Shown: positions 8,015 through 16,035 of the stretch, one piece after another
Position numbering within the stretch: position 1 is the stretch's first letter
How the letters are laid out: each line of letters begins with the position of its first letter
Source of the DNA: JAZSMJ01 sp045535815
GTDB lineage: Bacteria; Bacillota; Clostridia; Oscillospirales; CAG-272
Direction of reading: 5' to 3'
Length of the DNA stretch: 18,939 nucleotides
Assembly: GCA_045535815.1 (NCBI GenBank)
Contig: JAZSMJ010000055.1
Coordinates: forward strand, 1-18,939
The notes under the pieces: model-generated
The model's database searches: none
The model's input: the letters and a program-made list of their open reading frames with translations, nothing else
What the model was told of the DNA's origin: nothing
Program-made: the position numbers and the translations under genes

Positions 8015-11000
8015 TCATATTTCATCATCAAAATCATCTGCGTCGTCAAGTCCGAACTCTTCGGAGAAAAGCTCGTCTTCATCGACGTTTTCTTCGGTAA
8101 ACGAATCCATGATATCGTCTGTTTCGACAGTTTCTCCGATATCAGCTTCGCTTACGTAGTTAGGAGCATTGAGTGCTTCATCCTCTTCACCGAGAGTCTC
8201 AAGCTCAATTTCATTGCCTTCTCTGTCGAGAACACGGATATCAAGCGCAAGAGACTGAAGCTCTTTTACAAGAACCTTGAAGGATTCGGGAACACCCGGA
8301 GTAGGTATATTCTGACCCTTAACGATAGCCTCGTAGGTCTTAACTCTTCCGGTAACGTCGTCACTCTTAACGGTGAGTATTTCCTGAAGAGTATACGCTG
8401 CACCGTAAGCCTCAAGAGCCCAAACCTCCATCTCACCGAATCTCTGTCCGCCGAACTGAGCTTTACCGCCGAGAGGCTGCTGAGTTACGAGCGAGTAAGG
8501 ACCGGTTGAACGGGCATGGATCTTATCGTCAACGAGGTGATGGAGCTTAAGGTAATACATTATACCAACGGTAACGGGATTGTCAAACGCTTCACCCGTT
8601 CTGCCGTCGTAAAGTATTGTCTTTCCGTCAGGATTCATACCTGCCTGCTCGAGACATTCGCTGATATCGTTTTCGTTTGCACCGTCGAATACGGGTGTCA
8701 TTATCTTCCATCCGAGCTTCTTGGCAGCAAGTCCGAGGTGCACCTCAAGAACCTGACCGATATTCATTCGGGAAGGAACGCCCAGCGGGTTGAGTACGAT
8801 ATCAAGGGGTGTTCCGTCGGGAAGGAAGGGCATATCCTCGGGCGGAAGTATTCTTGATACGACACCCTTGTTACCGTGACGGCCTGCCATCTTATCTCCG
8901 ACAGATATCTTTCTCTTCTGAGCAATATAAACCTTAACTACCTTATTAACTCCGGGGGGAAGCTCGTCCGACGTGTCTCTTGAGAAGACCTTAACGTCTA
9001 CAACGATTCCCGATTCACCGTGAGGAACTCTGAGAGAGGTATCTCTTACTTCTCTTGCCTTTTCACCGAAGATAGCACGGAGAAGTCTTTCTTCTGCGGT
9101 AAGCTCAGTTTCACCCTTAGGTGTGACCTTACCTACAAGGATATCGCCTGCTCTTACCTCTGTACCCTTGCGGATAATACCGTCGGGATTAAGATCCTTG
9201 AGTGCATCGTCACCAACGTTGGGAACTTCTCTCGTGATCTCTTCCGGACCGAGCTTTGTATCTCTTGCTTCGTGTGAATATTCTTCTATATGAATAGAGG
9301 TATAAACGTCATTTCTGACGAGGTTTTCATTAAGAAGAACGGCGTCCTCGTAGTTATAACCTTCCCAGGTCATAAATCCTATGAGAGCGTTCTTACCGAG
9401 TGCGATCTCACCGTTGCTTGTAGCGGGACCGTCAGCTATAACCTCGCCCTTTTCAATATAATCACCAACGCTAACGATAGGTCTCTGGTTTACGCAGGTA
9501 CCCTGGTTGGATCTCTTGAACTTGATAAGATGGTAAACGTCCTTCTTGCCGTTATCCTGGCAGATAGTGATATCGTCTGCAGTAACCTTTTCAACGTATC
9601 CGCTTTCCTTAGCGCATACGACTACTCCGGAGTCAACAGCAGCCTTGTATTCCATACCCGTACCGACTATAGGAGAATCGGTTACCATAAGCGGAACAGC
9701 CTGCTTCTGCATGTTTGAACCCATGAGCGCACGGGAGTTGTCATCGTTTTCAAGAAAGGGGATCATAGACGTTGCAACAGAAACGACCATCTTAGGAGAA
9801 ACGTCCATATAATCCGCCTTGGAAGCCTCGATCTCAATGATCTCGGAACGGCTTCTTGCAGTTACCTTCTTATTTATGAAGCGGTGGTTTTCGTCGAGCG
9901 GCTCGTTAGCCTGAGCAACTATATAGTTGTCCTCAACGTCGGCAGTCATATACACGATCTCATCGGTAACGACGCCGGTTTCTTTATCTATCTTACGGTA
10001 CGGAGCTTCAATAAATCCGTAATCGCTGATCTTTGCATATGTGGAAAGATAGGAAATAAGACCGATGTTAGGACCTTCAGGCGTTTCGATAGGACACATT
10101 CTTCCGTAATGTGTATAGTGAACGTCACGAACCTCGAAGGAAGCACGGTCACGTGAAAGACCGCCGGGACCGAGCGCAGAAAGACGGCGCTTGTGAGTAA
10201 GCTCTGCAAGCGGGTTATTCTGATCCATGAACTGTGAAAGCGGAGATGATCCGAAGAATTCACGGATAGCAGTTACAACGGGTCTTATATTGATAAGCGC
10301 CTCGGGAGTGATCGAATCGCTGTCCTGGATAGTCATTCTTTCCTTAACTATCTTATCCATTCTGGAGAAGCCGATGCGGAACTGGTTCTGCATAAGCTCA
10401 CCTACGCTACGGAGACGGCGGTTTCCGAGATGGTCTATATCATCCTCGTGTCCGCTTCCCATAGGAAGACAGATGAGATAGTTTATTGATGCAAATATAT
10501 CATCCTTTGTAACGTGCTTGGGAACGAGCTCGGCAATTCTTGCCTTAGCCTCTTCCTTAACCTTTTCGGGATCAAGGCCTACCTGCTCTATAATCTCCTG
10601 AAGCACGGGAGTTCTTACCTTTTCGGTTATGCCGATATCGGTAAGATCATATCCGAGAAGAACCTCGGGAAGTATCGTGTTATTGGAGAATATCTTTGTT
10701 TCGCCGGCATCGTTTTCGGTTTTAACGTATACCTCGTTTATACCGCATCTTTCGATTGCCTTAGCCATTTCAGAGCTTACCTCTTCGCCTGCATCACAGA
10801 TAATCTCACCTGTAAAGGGATCAACCGCGGGTCTTGCAAGAACGAGACCGACAATACGGGTATCGAGGGCAAGCTTTTTATTGAACTTATATCTACCTAC
10901 TGCGGCAAGATCGTATCTCTTGGGATCGAAGAAGAGATTGTTTATAAGCATCTGAGCGCTTTCAACAAGCGGAGGCTCACCCGGACGGAGCTTCTTATAG

Positions 11001-11731
11001 ATCTCCTTGAGTGCCTCATCCTCTTCGCTGGTACCGTTCTTCTCTGCCTCGGAGGGCATAGTATCCTTTTCAAGAGTTGCAAGGACCTTAGCGTCAGTAC
11101 CGAACATAGCCTTGATCTCTGCATCAGTAGAAACACCGAGAGCACGGATAAGGACTGTTACGGGTATCTTACGGTTCTTATCTATTCTTACGTAAAATAC
11201 GTCGTTTGCGTCAGTTTCGTATTCAAGCCAAGCGCCTCTGTAGGGGATGACTGTAGACGCATAGTTTCGTTTACCGGTCTTATCAAGCGATGATTCGTAA
11301 TAGATACCGGGAGAACGCACGATCTGCGAAACGATAACTCTTTCAGCGCCGTTGATAACGAATGTTCCGTTATCTGTCATGAGCGGGAAATCGCCCATGA
11401 ATATCTCCTTCTCGGAAACCTCGCCCGTGAGCTTATTATAAAGGCGAACGGTTACTCTCAAGGGAGCAGCAAAGTTAACGTCTCTTTCCTTGCATTCCTC
11501 TACCGGATATTTGGGTGTGGAATCTATAGAGTAATCAACAAACTCAATATAGATATTACCCGAATAGTCGATAATAGGAGATACATCGCGAAGGACCTCC
11601 ATCAAACCTTCTTTGAGAAACCACTCATATGATTTCTTCTGGACCTCAATGAGGTTAGGCATTTCGATTGCCTCATCGATTCTGGAAAAACTCATTCTTA
11701 CATTTCTGCCAAGCTTATGAGGTTTGACCAT
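8015..11731 (-). CDS. rpoB: DNA-directed RNA polymerase subunit beta
   Basis: Subunit beta of RNA polymerase, forming the active-site cleft with beta'. The product is 1238 aa from the ATG at 11731 (MVKPHKLGRNVRMSFSRIDE), chosen because family members start here and a GGAGTGAT lies ~11 nt upstream; longer in-frame starts up to 11803 add a non-homologous-looking leader peptide. The rifampicin-binding cluster reads FFGSSPLSQFMDQNNPLAEL and continues with THKRRLSALGPGG: the drug-contact residues (Q, F, D, H, R, S, L of the E. coli 513-533 set) are kept, but Pro497 replaces the usual Gln before LSQF. GDKMAGRHGNKG and the C-terminal clamp motif GGKAQFGGQRFGEMEVWALE are intact. The last ~60 residues form a very acidic Asp/Glu tail beyond the usual end. 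It leads the rpoBC operon behind a ~230-nt leader. Confidence 0.98.
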   Translation of the reverse strand: MVKPHKLGRNVRMSFSRIDEAIEMPNLIEVQKKSYEWFLKEGLMEVLRDVSPIIDYSGNIYIEFVDYSIDSTPKYPVEECKERDVNFAAPLRVTVRLYNKLTGEVSEKEIFMGDFPLMTDNGTFVINGAERVIVSQIVRSPGIYYESSLDKTGKRNYASTVIPYRGAWLEYETDANDVFYVRIDKNRKIPVTVLIRALGVSTDAEIKAMFGTDAKVLATLEKDTMPSEAEKNGTSEEDEALKEIYKKLRPGEPPLVESAQMLINNLFFDPKRYDLAAVGRYKFNKKLALDTRIVGLVLARPAVDPFTGEIICDAGEEVSSEMAKAIERCGINEVYVKTENDAGETKIFSNNTILPEVLLGYDLTDIGITEKVRTPVLQEIIEQVGLDPEKVKEEAKARIAELVPKHVTKDDIFASINYLICLPMGSGHEDDIDHLGNRRLRSVGELMQNQFRIGFSRMDKIVKERMTIQDSDSITPEALINIRPVVTAIREFFGSSPLSQFMDQNNPLAELTHKRRLSALGPGGLSRDRASFEVRDVHYTHYGRMCPIETPEGPNIGLISYLSTYAKISDYGFIEAPYRKIDKETGVVTDEIVYMTADVEDNYIVAQANEPLDENHRFINKKVTARSRSEIIEIEASKADYMDVSPKMVVSVATSMIPFLENDDNSRALMGSNMQKQAVPLMVTDSPIVGTGMEYKAAVDSGVVVCAKESGYVEKVTADDITICQDNGKKDVYHLIKFKRSNQGTCVNQRPIVSVGDYIEKGEVIADGPATSNGEIALGKNALIGFMTWEGYNYEDAVLLNENLVRNDVYTSIHIEEYSHEARDTKLGPEEITREVPNVGDDALKDLNPDGIIRKGTEVRAGDILVGKVTPKGETELTAEERLLRAIFGEKAREVRDTSLRVPHGESGIVVDVKVFSRDTSDELPPGVNKVVKVYIAQKRKISVGDKMAGRHGNKGVVSRILPPEDMPFLPDGTPLDIVLNPLGVPSRMNIGQVLEVHLGLAAKKLGWKIMTPVFDGANENDISECLEQAGMNPDGKTILYDGRTGEAFDNPVTVGIMYYLKLHHLVDDKIHARSTGPYSLVTQQPLGGKAQFGGQRFGEMEVWALEAYGAAYTLQEILTVKSDDVTGRVKTYEAIVKGQNIPTPGVPESFKVLVKELQSLALDIRVLDREGNEIELETLGEEDEALNAPNYVSEADIGETVETDDIMDSFTEENVDEDELFSEEFGLDDADDFDDEI

Positions 11732-11964
11732 CGAAACAATCACTCCATTTCTTTCATAAAAATTAAAGAGACCATACCGAAAAACGGTATAACTAAAGCC
11801 CAAATCGACTCATTTATCTGCTTAGCCCACTCACAGCATGCTGGTTACAGCTGATTTTTGCAAGCTAACGCCAGGTAAATCAATCGTTTTGATCTTTTCG
11901 TTATACCGATTTGACGATATGACCTTCAAAACAGTACATATTATATTATTTTTGGAAAAAATAG
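11732..11964 (-). promoter_or_regulatory. Long structured 5' leader of rpoBC
   Basis: About 230 nt lie between the rpoB promoter and its start codon. On the minus-strand RNA, an interrupted helix joins 11872-11880 with 11812-11820 (8 of 9 pairs), then 11860-11868 with 11822-11830 (9 pairs incl. wobbles), capped by CAGC/GCUG. Around it are mutually exclusive pairings: CGGTATAAC (11908-11900) is a perfect 9-bp complement of GTTATACCG (11793-11785), yet the latter also forms a local hairpin ATACCG-TTTTT-CGGTAT (11790-11774); CAAATCG (11913-11907) is complementary to CGATTTG (11807-11801) and, in part, to CGATT (11886-11882). This is the architecture of an attenuator or ligand/protein-sensing leader. 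No known riboswitch or ribosomal leader class is recognised. Confidence 0.5.
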
Positions 11965-11970
11965 CATTTA

Positions 11971-11999
11971 ATTTTACCATTTATATATTCATTTGTCAA
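11971..11999 (-). promoter_or_regulatory. rpoBC promoter
   Basis: Minus-strand TTGACA (11994-11999), 17-nt spacer ending in TGG (extended -10), then TAAAAT (11971-11976). Expected start near 11964. It lies back-to-back with the rpsT promoter in the 405-bp region between rpoB and rpsT. Confidence 0.8.
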
Positions 12000-12062
12000 C
12001 AGCACCGGAAAAAGTTTACAAAAATTTAATAAAAAAATTTTTTGTAAATTTCGCAAAAAGTC

Positions 12063-12091
12063 TTGCAATTTCATATAAAGTATGGTAAGAT
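12063..12091 (+). promoter_or_regulatory. rpsT promoter
   Basis: Plus-strand TTGCAA (12063-12068), 17-nt spacer ending in TGG (extended -10), TAAGAT (12086-12091). Expected start near 12098, giving a leader of about 40 nt. The two divergent -35 boxes are separated by 63 bp. Confidence 0.75.
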
Positions 12092-12123
12092 ATATAACTG
12101 TTAAAGAGTTTTTACATTTCTAT

Positions 12124-12140
12124 AGGAGGTGAAAATTTTG
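12124..12140 (+). promoter_or_regulatory. rpsT ribosome binding site and TTG start
   Basis: AGGAGGTGA (12124-12132), near-perfect complement to the 16S rRNA 3' end, is followed after 8 nt by TTG (12138-12140). The in-frame GTG at 12129 lies within the binding site itself and cannot be the start; the family begins MPNIKSA, matching the TTG. Confidence 0.85.
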
Positions 12141-12404
12141 CCGAACATTAAGTCCGCTAAGAAGCGCGTTCTGGTTACAGAAACAAAGAGTGCAAGAAAC
12201 AAGGCTGTTAAGACAGCTTGCAAGACTGCTATAAAGAAGTACAATGAAGCAATCGCTACCGGTGATAAGGAAGCTGCAGCTTCTGCTTACAAGCTCGCTG
12301 TTAAGAAGCTTGACCATGCAACAGCTAAGGGCCTTATTCACAAGAATAATGCTGCAAGAAAGAAGAGCCAGTTCACACGTATGCTCAATGAGCTTGGCGC
12401 ATAA
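12138..12404 (+). CDS. rpsT: 30S ribosomal protein S20
   Basis: S20 is a primary 16S rRNA-binding protein of the 30S body. From the TTG start the protein has 88 aa, the normal length, beginning MPNIKSAKKRVLVTETKSAR and rich in Lys/Ala as expected of the three-helix S20 fold, ending NAARKKSQFTRMLNELGA. It is the only gene on the plus strand and is transcribed away from rpoB as a single-gene unit, with its own promoter and a terminator 22 bp after the stop. The start is TTG; E. coli rpsT also uses UUG, where the weak start is linked to autogenous control, so similar control is possible here. Identity is secure. Confidence 0.97.
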   Translation: MPNIKSAKKRVLVTETKSARNKAVKTACKTAIKKYNEAIATGDKEAAASAYKLAVKKLDHATAKGLIHKNNAARKKSQFTRMLNELGA

Positions 12405-12426
12405 GCAATTATATATGCTTGAAATT

Positions 12427-12452
12427 AACCGACGGTAATCCGTCGGTTTTTT
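12427..12452 (+). terminator. rpsT intrinsic terminator
   Basis: A 9-bp stem AACCGACGG/CCGTCGGTT with a TAAT loop is followed by six T residues (12447-12452), 22 bp downstream of the rpsT stop. Confidence 0.9.
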
Positions 12453-12474
12453 GTTTGCTATCCTTATTATTATA

Positions 12475-12505
12475 AAAAGGGCAGAGATTACTTCTCTGCC
12501 CTTTT
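12475..12505 (-). terminator. Terminator of the GntR-ABC operon (bidirectional)
   Basis: A perfect 13-bp stem AAAAGGGCAGAGA/TCTCTGCCCTTTT with a 5-nt loop begins 3 bp past the permease stop codon. On the minus strand it is followed by TTTTTATAAT-type sequence; on the plus strand it may back up the rpsT terminator. Confidence 0.9.
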
Positions 12506-12508
12506 GTA

Positions 12509-14611
12509 TTATTTGCTGAATGCCTCCGATATAAACGCCGGAGCCTTGCCGTCTATAAATACAGTAGTTATAACGTTGTCAACTCCTTCTTGGCCATCAC
12601 AGTGAATACAAACGGTGTATTCAAGATCGGGAACTGTAAAGAACGATTGATTAGTAGTCACACAGCTCATGGCTATGGCTTCTATATCAGCCTTATCCTT
12701 AAACGTTACGCATTTCTGGGTTGCGTTATCGCACACGTCAACGTATGATATACCGAAGTTATCATCCTCTCCCGAAAGATATTCCATAAAGAACTGCTTG
12801 TAATTCTTCATCGGTTCGCTATCCGAAAGATAGTCATAAACGTCCTCGTGCATGGGAAGCTTAAAGTCGACGATCAGATTTTCGGGATTATCGTATCTCG
12901 TCAGTCTTATAGAAATAAAGGTAGGATCCTGGAAATAATCGTAATCCATTCTATCAGACAGCTTTATAAGCTCCTCATAATCAAACGCATTTTCTACAGT
13001 AGGCTCAATTTCGGACTTATATCCGTATTCAGTGCTGTAAAAATACATATATTCTGCGTTAAATAGGGTATCAGTAAGATATCTGACGTGTCCGTAATCC
13101 AGCGTATCCGCAGATATGCCTGCATAGTTTTCAGAAAATTCATCGGAGTCTGTAAGAGTCCTTATTTCATCCTTTGCGTATGCGGCAAAATACGGACCGA
13201 CGTAATAGGTCTTTGCTATCGGTATTCCAAATAACGTTCTGTAGACTATACGTATACTGTGATTTTGTATATTGTAATGAGTCTTATATACCTCCTCTAC
13301 AGATACCATATAAGGTCCGCTCGGATCGTAGACAAGATTATCGTATACCATACCATCATATTTAGCTACGTCCTCATAAAGCTCGTATCCCGGATTTTTG
13401 CTTATCTTTCTTTCCAGAGAAGCTACTGCAGAAACGTTCTCATTTTCGCTGAACTCATATTTAACACCGTCAATATAAAGCTCAACGCTTGATGCGCCGG
13501 ACGGAGTGTAATTTTCAAGTCCGTGTACGATTATCGGCACCGATATTGCAAGAACGAGAAAAACTGCACAGTATATACCGAATCTTTTTATTCCCTTAAA
13601 CATTTCCTTTACCGATTTGTTCAAAATAGTATTCATAAGCATAAACGATAAGAATGCTCCGCATATATGACCGAATATCATCCAACCGATATTTTTATCG
13701 GTAAGCGCCGCAAAAAACATTCCGCCGAGAATGGTTGCGGGAAAGATAACGAGATATTTCACCACAGACTGTACCTTGGGGAATACTATCGCCTTTTCTG
13801 CATTTCCCGTATCTCTCTTTCTGTATATAAGCATTGCCACTGCTATCATAACAAGCGTCATACAAATGAGAGAAACTACCTCAAATGCCGTCAGCTTGTT
13901 ATAGAAAGAGGTAAACACTCTTATTCCTATAGAGAGGTTTTCTATCAGTCTTTCAGACATATAGTAGTCCATATACAGTCTGTCTGCGTAGAAGGAGCCC
14001 CAAAGGTAAAACGATACGTACATAACAGGAACTATGTATAAAACACCTGCCGTGCACAAAAAGTGTATAAGCGAAACTCCGCTCATAGTACCGACAAGCC
14101 AGGTGAGCGTATAGAATACGACAAACCACAAAAGCGAGCTTGCCACACCCTTAAGCAATATTTTAAGACAGGCTGCCAATACAGACGGAATATTTATAAA
14201 TGAAGCTAAAATAAGCGTTACTACTATTCCGTTGAATACAAATGCAACGAAAAAGCTTACAAGTCCCGACGCATAGTGCGTAAGGAAGAGAGATTCCCTT
14301 CTTATAGGCAGGCTGTGATAGAAATACGAGCTCGGAAGCTTATTCATATACGAGCACAGCACTATTGAGATTATAACTGCAAATCCTACCGCTAACACGA
14401 GAGAGACCGCAGAGGATGATTCCATAAAATTATAAAGCGAATGGGTTTGATGTTGAAGAAAGGTCTCCATATCACGGTCTGATATATACAAGAGCAGTAA
14501 TACAGGCCACGCAAAGAACATCGCAATAGTGAAAAGAAGACTGATTGCCCAGTTGCGCTTGAGTATGTTTGCGAATAATTTGCCGTTAAAGAAGTACTTT
14601 ACTGAAGTCAT
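12509..14611 (-). CDS. ABC-2 type transporter permease with large extracytoplasmic domain
   Basis: Membrane subunit of an ABC transporter in the YtrB/C-D style. From the ATG at 14611 it has 700 aa; that start is chosen because GGGGGAG lies 7 nt upstream, while the longer frame begins with a TTG without a site. About nine hydrophobic segments are visible in the first ~365 residues (near 20-44, 68-89, 110-137, 155-176, 185-205, 243-263, 285-304, 309-331, 344-363), followed by a ~335-residue hydrophilic domain rich in Tyr/Asp/Glu, presumably outside the membrane. The start overlaps the end of the ATPase gene by 26 bp, so translation is coupled and the two proteins surely work together. Substrate unknown; YtrA-controlled systems in Bacillus respond to cell-wall-active antibiotics, so envelope stress is a fair guess only. 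Confidence 0.85.
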   Translation of the reverse strand: MTSVKYFFNGKLFANILKRNWAISLLFTIAMFFAWPVLLLLYISDRDMETFLQHQTHSLYNFMESSSAVSLVLAVGFAVIISIVLCSYMNKLPSSYFYHSLPIRRESLFLTHYASGLVSFFVAFVFNGIVVTLILASFINIPSVLAACLKILLKGVASSLLWFVVFYTLTWLVGTMSGVSLIHFLCTAGVLYIVPVMYVSFYLWGSFYADRLYMDYYMSERLIENLSIGIRVFTSFYNKLTAFEVVSLICMTLVMIAVAMLIYRKRDTGNAEKAIVFPKVQSVVKYLVIFPATILGGMFFAALTDKNIGWMIFGHICGAFLSFMLMNTILNKSVKEMFKGIKRFGIYCAVFLVLAISVPIIVHGLENYTPSGASSVELYIDGVKYEFSENENVSAVASLERKISKNPGYELYEDVAKYDGMVYDNLVYDPSGPYMVSVEEVYKTHYNIQNHSIRIVYRTLFGIPIAKTYYVGPYFAAYAKDEIRTLTDSDEFSENYAGISADTLDYGHVRYLTDTLFNAEYMYFYSTEYGYKSEIEPTVENAFDYEELIKLSDRMDYDYFQDPTFISIRLTRYDNPENLIVDFKLPMHEDVYDYLSDSEPMKNYKQFFMEYLSGEDDNFGISYVDVCDNATQKCVTFKDKADIEAIAMSCVTTNQSFFTVPDLEYTVCIHCDGQEGVDNVITTVFIDGKAPAFISEAFSK

Positions 14612-15485
14612 AACCTCTCTCCCCCATTTCCGATATAAATATTTCTTCAAGCGTAAGCGGTACGGTCTCGTACAGCTTCATTTCAAATTTAGAGAGTGCT
14701 TGAGCGATCTCTTCCTCGGTGCCTCTTGCCACTACCGTGACTATGCTTCCGCTGACGTTTAAGCTGACGATATCAAGTCCGTCAAGCTTATACTCGCTGT
14801 AACCGTCCGCAAATATAAGCTGTACCTTGTGAATACCGTATCTCAGATCGTCAATATCTCCCTCAAACATCATCTTCCCTCTGTGAAGGACGCCGATGTG
14901 ATCGCATATATCCTCGATCTCTCTTAAGTTATGCGAGGAGATGACCGTGGTCATTCCTCTGTCTGCCGTCTCCTCTGAAAGAAGCCTTTTAAAGAGCTGT
15001 CTTACAACGGGATCAAGACCGTCAAAGGTCTCGTCACAAAGGAAATAATCAGGTCTGCAGGAAAGACCGAGTATTATAGCCGCCTGCTTCTGCATTCCCT
15101 TTGAAAAGCCACTTAGCTTTTTGTCGGGGTCTATAGAGAAAACCTTTGCAAGCTCAAGATATTTTATATTGTCAAATCCGGAGTAGATGGATTCGTAAAA
15201 GCTTTTCATATCATTCATTGTAGAATTCGGAAGAAAATACTCTTTGTCGGTAAGATAAACTATCCTACCCTTAACGTCGATATTCTCCCAAACGGACATA
15301 TCACCGTATGTAATACTTCCGCTTTGCGGTCTGAGTGCTCCGCACATTGCTCTTAAAAGCGTTGATTTGCCCGATCCGTTTGTTCCTATAAGACCGTATA
15401 TCGATCCCTTGGGAACGGTCATTGAAACGTCGCTAAGCGATACGGTCTTATCAAATCTTTTGCACACGCCGTCGATCTTAATCAT
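14586..15485 (-). CDS. ABC transporter ATP-binding protein (YtrB-like)
   Basis: Cytoplasmic ATPase that powers the neighbouring permease. The product is 299 aa from the ATG at 15485, which has GAAGGAG 9 nt upstream. Walker A is G34-TNGSGKST (34-42), the signature is the variant LSGFSKGMQ (124-132), Walker B runs into FLCDETFDGLD (148-158), and the switch histidine is H185 in SSHNLREIED. The catalytic Glu152 is present, followed by Thr where Pro is common; the Q-loop region (IVYLTDKEYFLPN, 75-87) has no glutamine. Both variants occur in drug/lipid-type ATPases as far as I can judge. The start overlaps the end of the GntR gene by 8 bp and the end overlaps the permease by 26 bp, so all three are one translationally coupled operon. 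Confidence 0.92.
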   Translation of the reverse strand: MIKIDGVCKRFDKTVSLSDVSMTVPKGSIYGLIGTNGSGKSTLLRAMCGALRPQSGSITYGDMSVWENIDVKGRIVYLTDKEYFLPNSTMNDMKSFYESIYSGFDNIKYLELAKVFSIDPDKKLSGFSKGMQKQAAIILGLSCRPDYFLCDETFDGLDPVVRQLFKRLLSEETADRGMTTVISSHNLREIEDICDHIGVLHRGKMMFEGDIDDLRYGIHKVQLIFADGYSEYKLDGLDIVSLNVSGSIVTVVARGTEEEIAQALSKFEMKLYETVPLTLEEIFISEMGERGYDFSKVLL

Positions 15486-15876
15486 TGTTTTCGCTCCTTC
15501 CCTTGACAACTGTACCGTAGGCCTTTTCGATCGCCTCGGTAAGCTCTGTACTCTTAAGGCCGATATTCACCGCCTCAACGGACAGCTTGGTGATCTCGGC
15601 AAGTATCTCTTTTTTTCGCTCACTCTGAATATCCGAAAGCTGCTCGGATATAAAGCTTCCCTTGCCTGCGAATGAGTAGATTATATTCTGTCTCTCAAGC
15701 TCCGCATACGCCTTCTGTATGGTATTCGGATTTATCGCAAGCTCGCTTGCAAGCTGTCTTACCGCAGGCAGCTTATAGCCCGGCTCAAGAGCTCCGCTTA
15801 CTGCCATTTCCTTTATCTTACAGACCAGCTGCTCGTATATCGGTTTCCTACTACGGTAATCGATACTTATAAACAT
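15478..15876 (-). CDS. GntR family (YtrA subfamily) transcriptional regulator
   Basis: Small DNA-binding repressor, 132 aa, with the winged helix of the GntR family at about 10-77: KPIYEQLVCKIKEMAVSGAL, then the recognition region LPAVRQLASELAINPNTIQK (36-55) and the wing GKGSFISE. Only a short helical tail (~55 residues) follows, as in YtrA-type regulators, rather than a full FadR- or HutC-type effector domain. The ATG at 15876 has GAGGAGGT close upstream; longer in-frame starts up to 15939 would run into the promoter. It is the first gene of the operon with the ABC ATPase and permease. A perfect inverted repeat over the -10 box of its promoter is the probable operator, pointing to autorepression relieved by an unknown signal. 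Confidence 0.92.
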   Translation of the reverse strand: MFISIDYRSRKPIYEQLVCKIKEMAVSGALEPGYKLPAVRQLASELAINPNTIQKAYAELERQNIIYSFAGKGSFISEQLSDIQSERKKEILAEITKLSVEAVNIGLKSTELTEAIEKAYGTVVKGRSENND

Positions 15877-15907
15877 ATTTACCTCCTCATCTGTATTAAT
15901 TGTACTA

Positions 15908-15932
15908 ACTGTACTATATTGTATCATACAGT
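15908..15932 (-). promoter_or_regulatory. Probable operator of the GntR-ABC operon
   Basis: Perfect inverted repeat ACTGTA-N13-TACAGT, overlapping the -10 box. Direct TGTACTA repeats (15901-15907 and 15910-15916) and a short palindrome TTTAC-A-GTAAA (15950-15960, just upstream of the -35) may be additional half-sites. Spacing and symmetry fit a GntR/YtrA dimer. Confidence 0.7.
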
Positions 15933-15946
15933 TTTGCATATGTCAA
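15918..15946 (-). promoter_or_regulatory. Promoter of the GntR-ABC operon
   Basis: Minus-strand TTGACA (15941-15946), 17-nt spacer, TACAAT (15918-15923); expected start near 15911, about 35 nt before the GntR start codon. Confidence 0.8.
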
Positions 15947-16035
15947 TAGTTTACAGTAAAAAATCCGAAAGAATAGGCGTTGTGTTCCTAAGGACAGTTT
16001 TTGAAATTTAATAAAATACGTTACCTACCGACAGG

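Noticed and set aside
7691..8509. 272-codon plus-strand reading frame opposite the rpoC/rpoB junction
   Set aside because: It spans two highly conserved genes on the other strand and has no promoter or binding site; shadow.
10514..11293. 259-codon plus-strand reading frame opposite rpoB
   Set aside because: Antisense shadow created by the codon bias of rpoB; no homology recognised.
11771..11793. Local hairpin in the rpoB leader as an intrinsic terminator
   Set aside because: The stem is followed by GGTCTC before a loose T-rich stretch, so a classic terminator is not supported; it is kept as part of a possible switch.
11732..11803. N-terminal extension of RpoB by 24 residues
   Set aside because: The family starts at MVKPHKLG-like sequence and a binding site precedes the ATG at 11731; the extension overlaps the structured leader.
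11838..12029. 63-codon plus-strand frame in the rpoB-rpsT spacer
   Set aside because: No ribosome binding site, it overlaps both promoters and the leader structure on the other strand, and the product is unremarkable.
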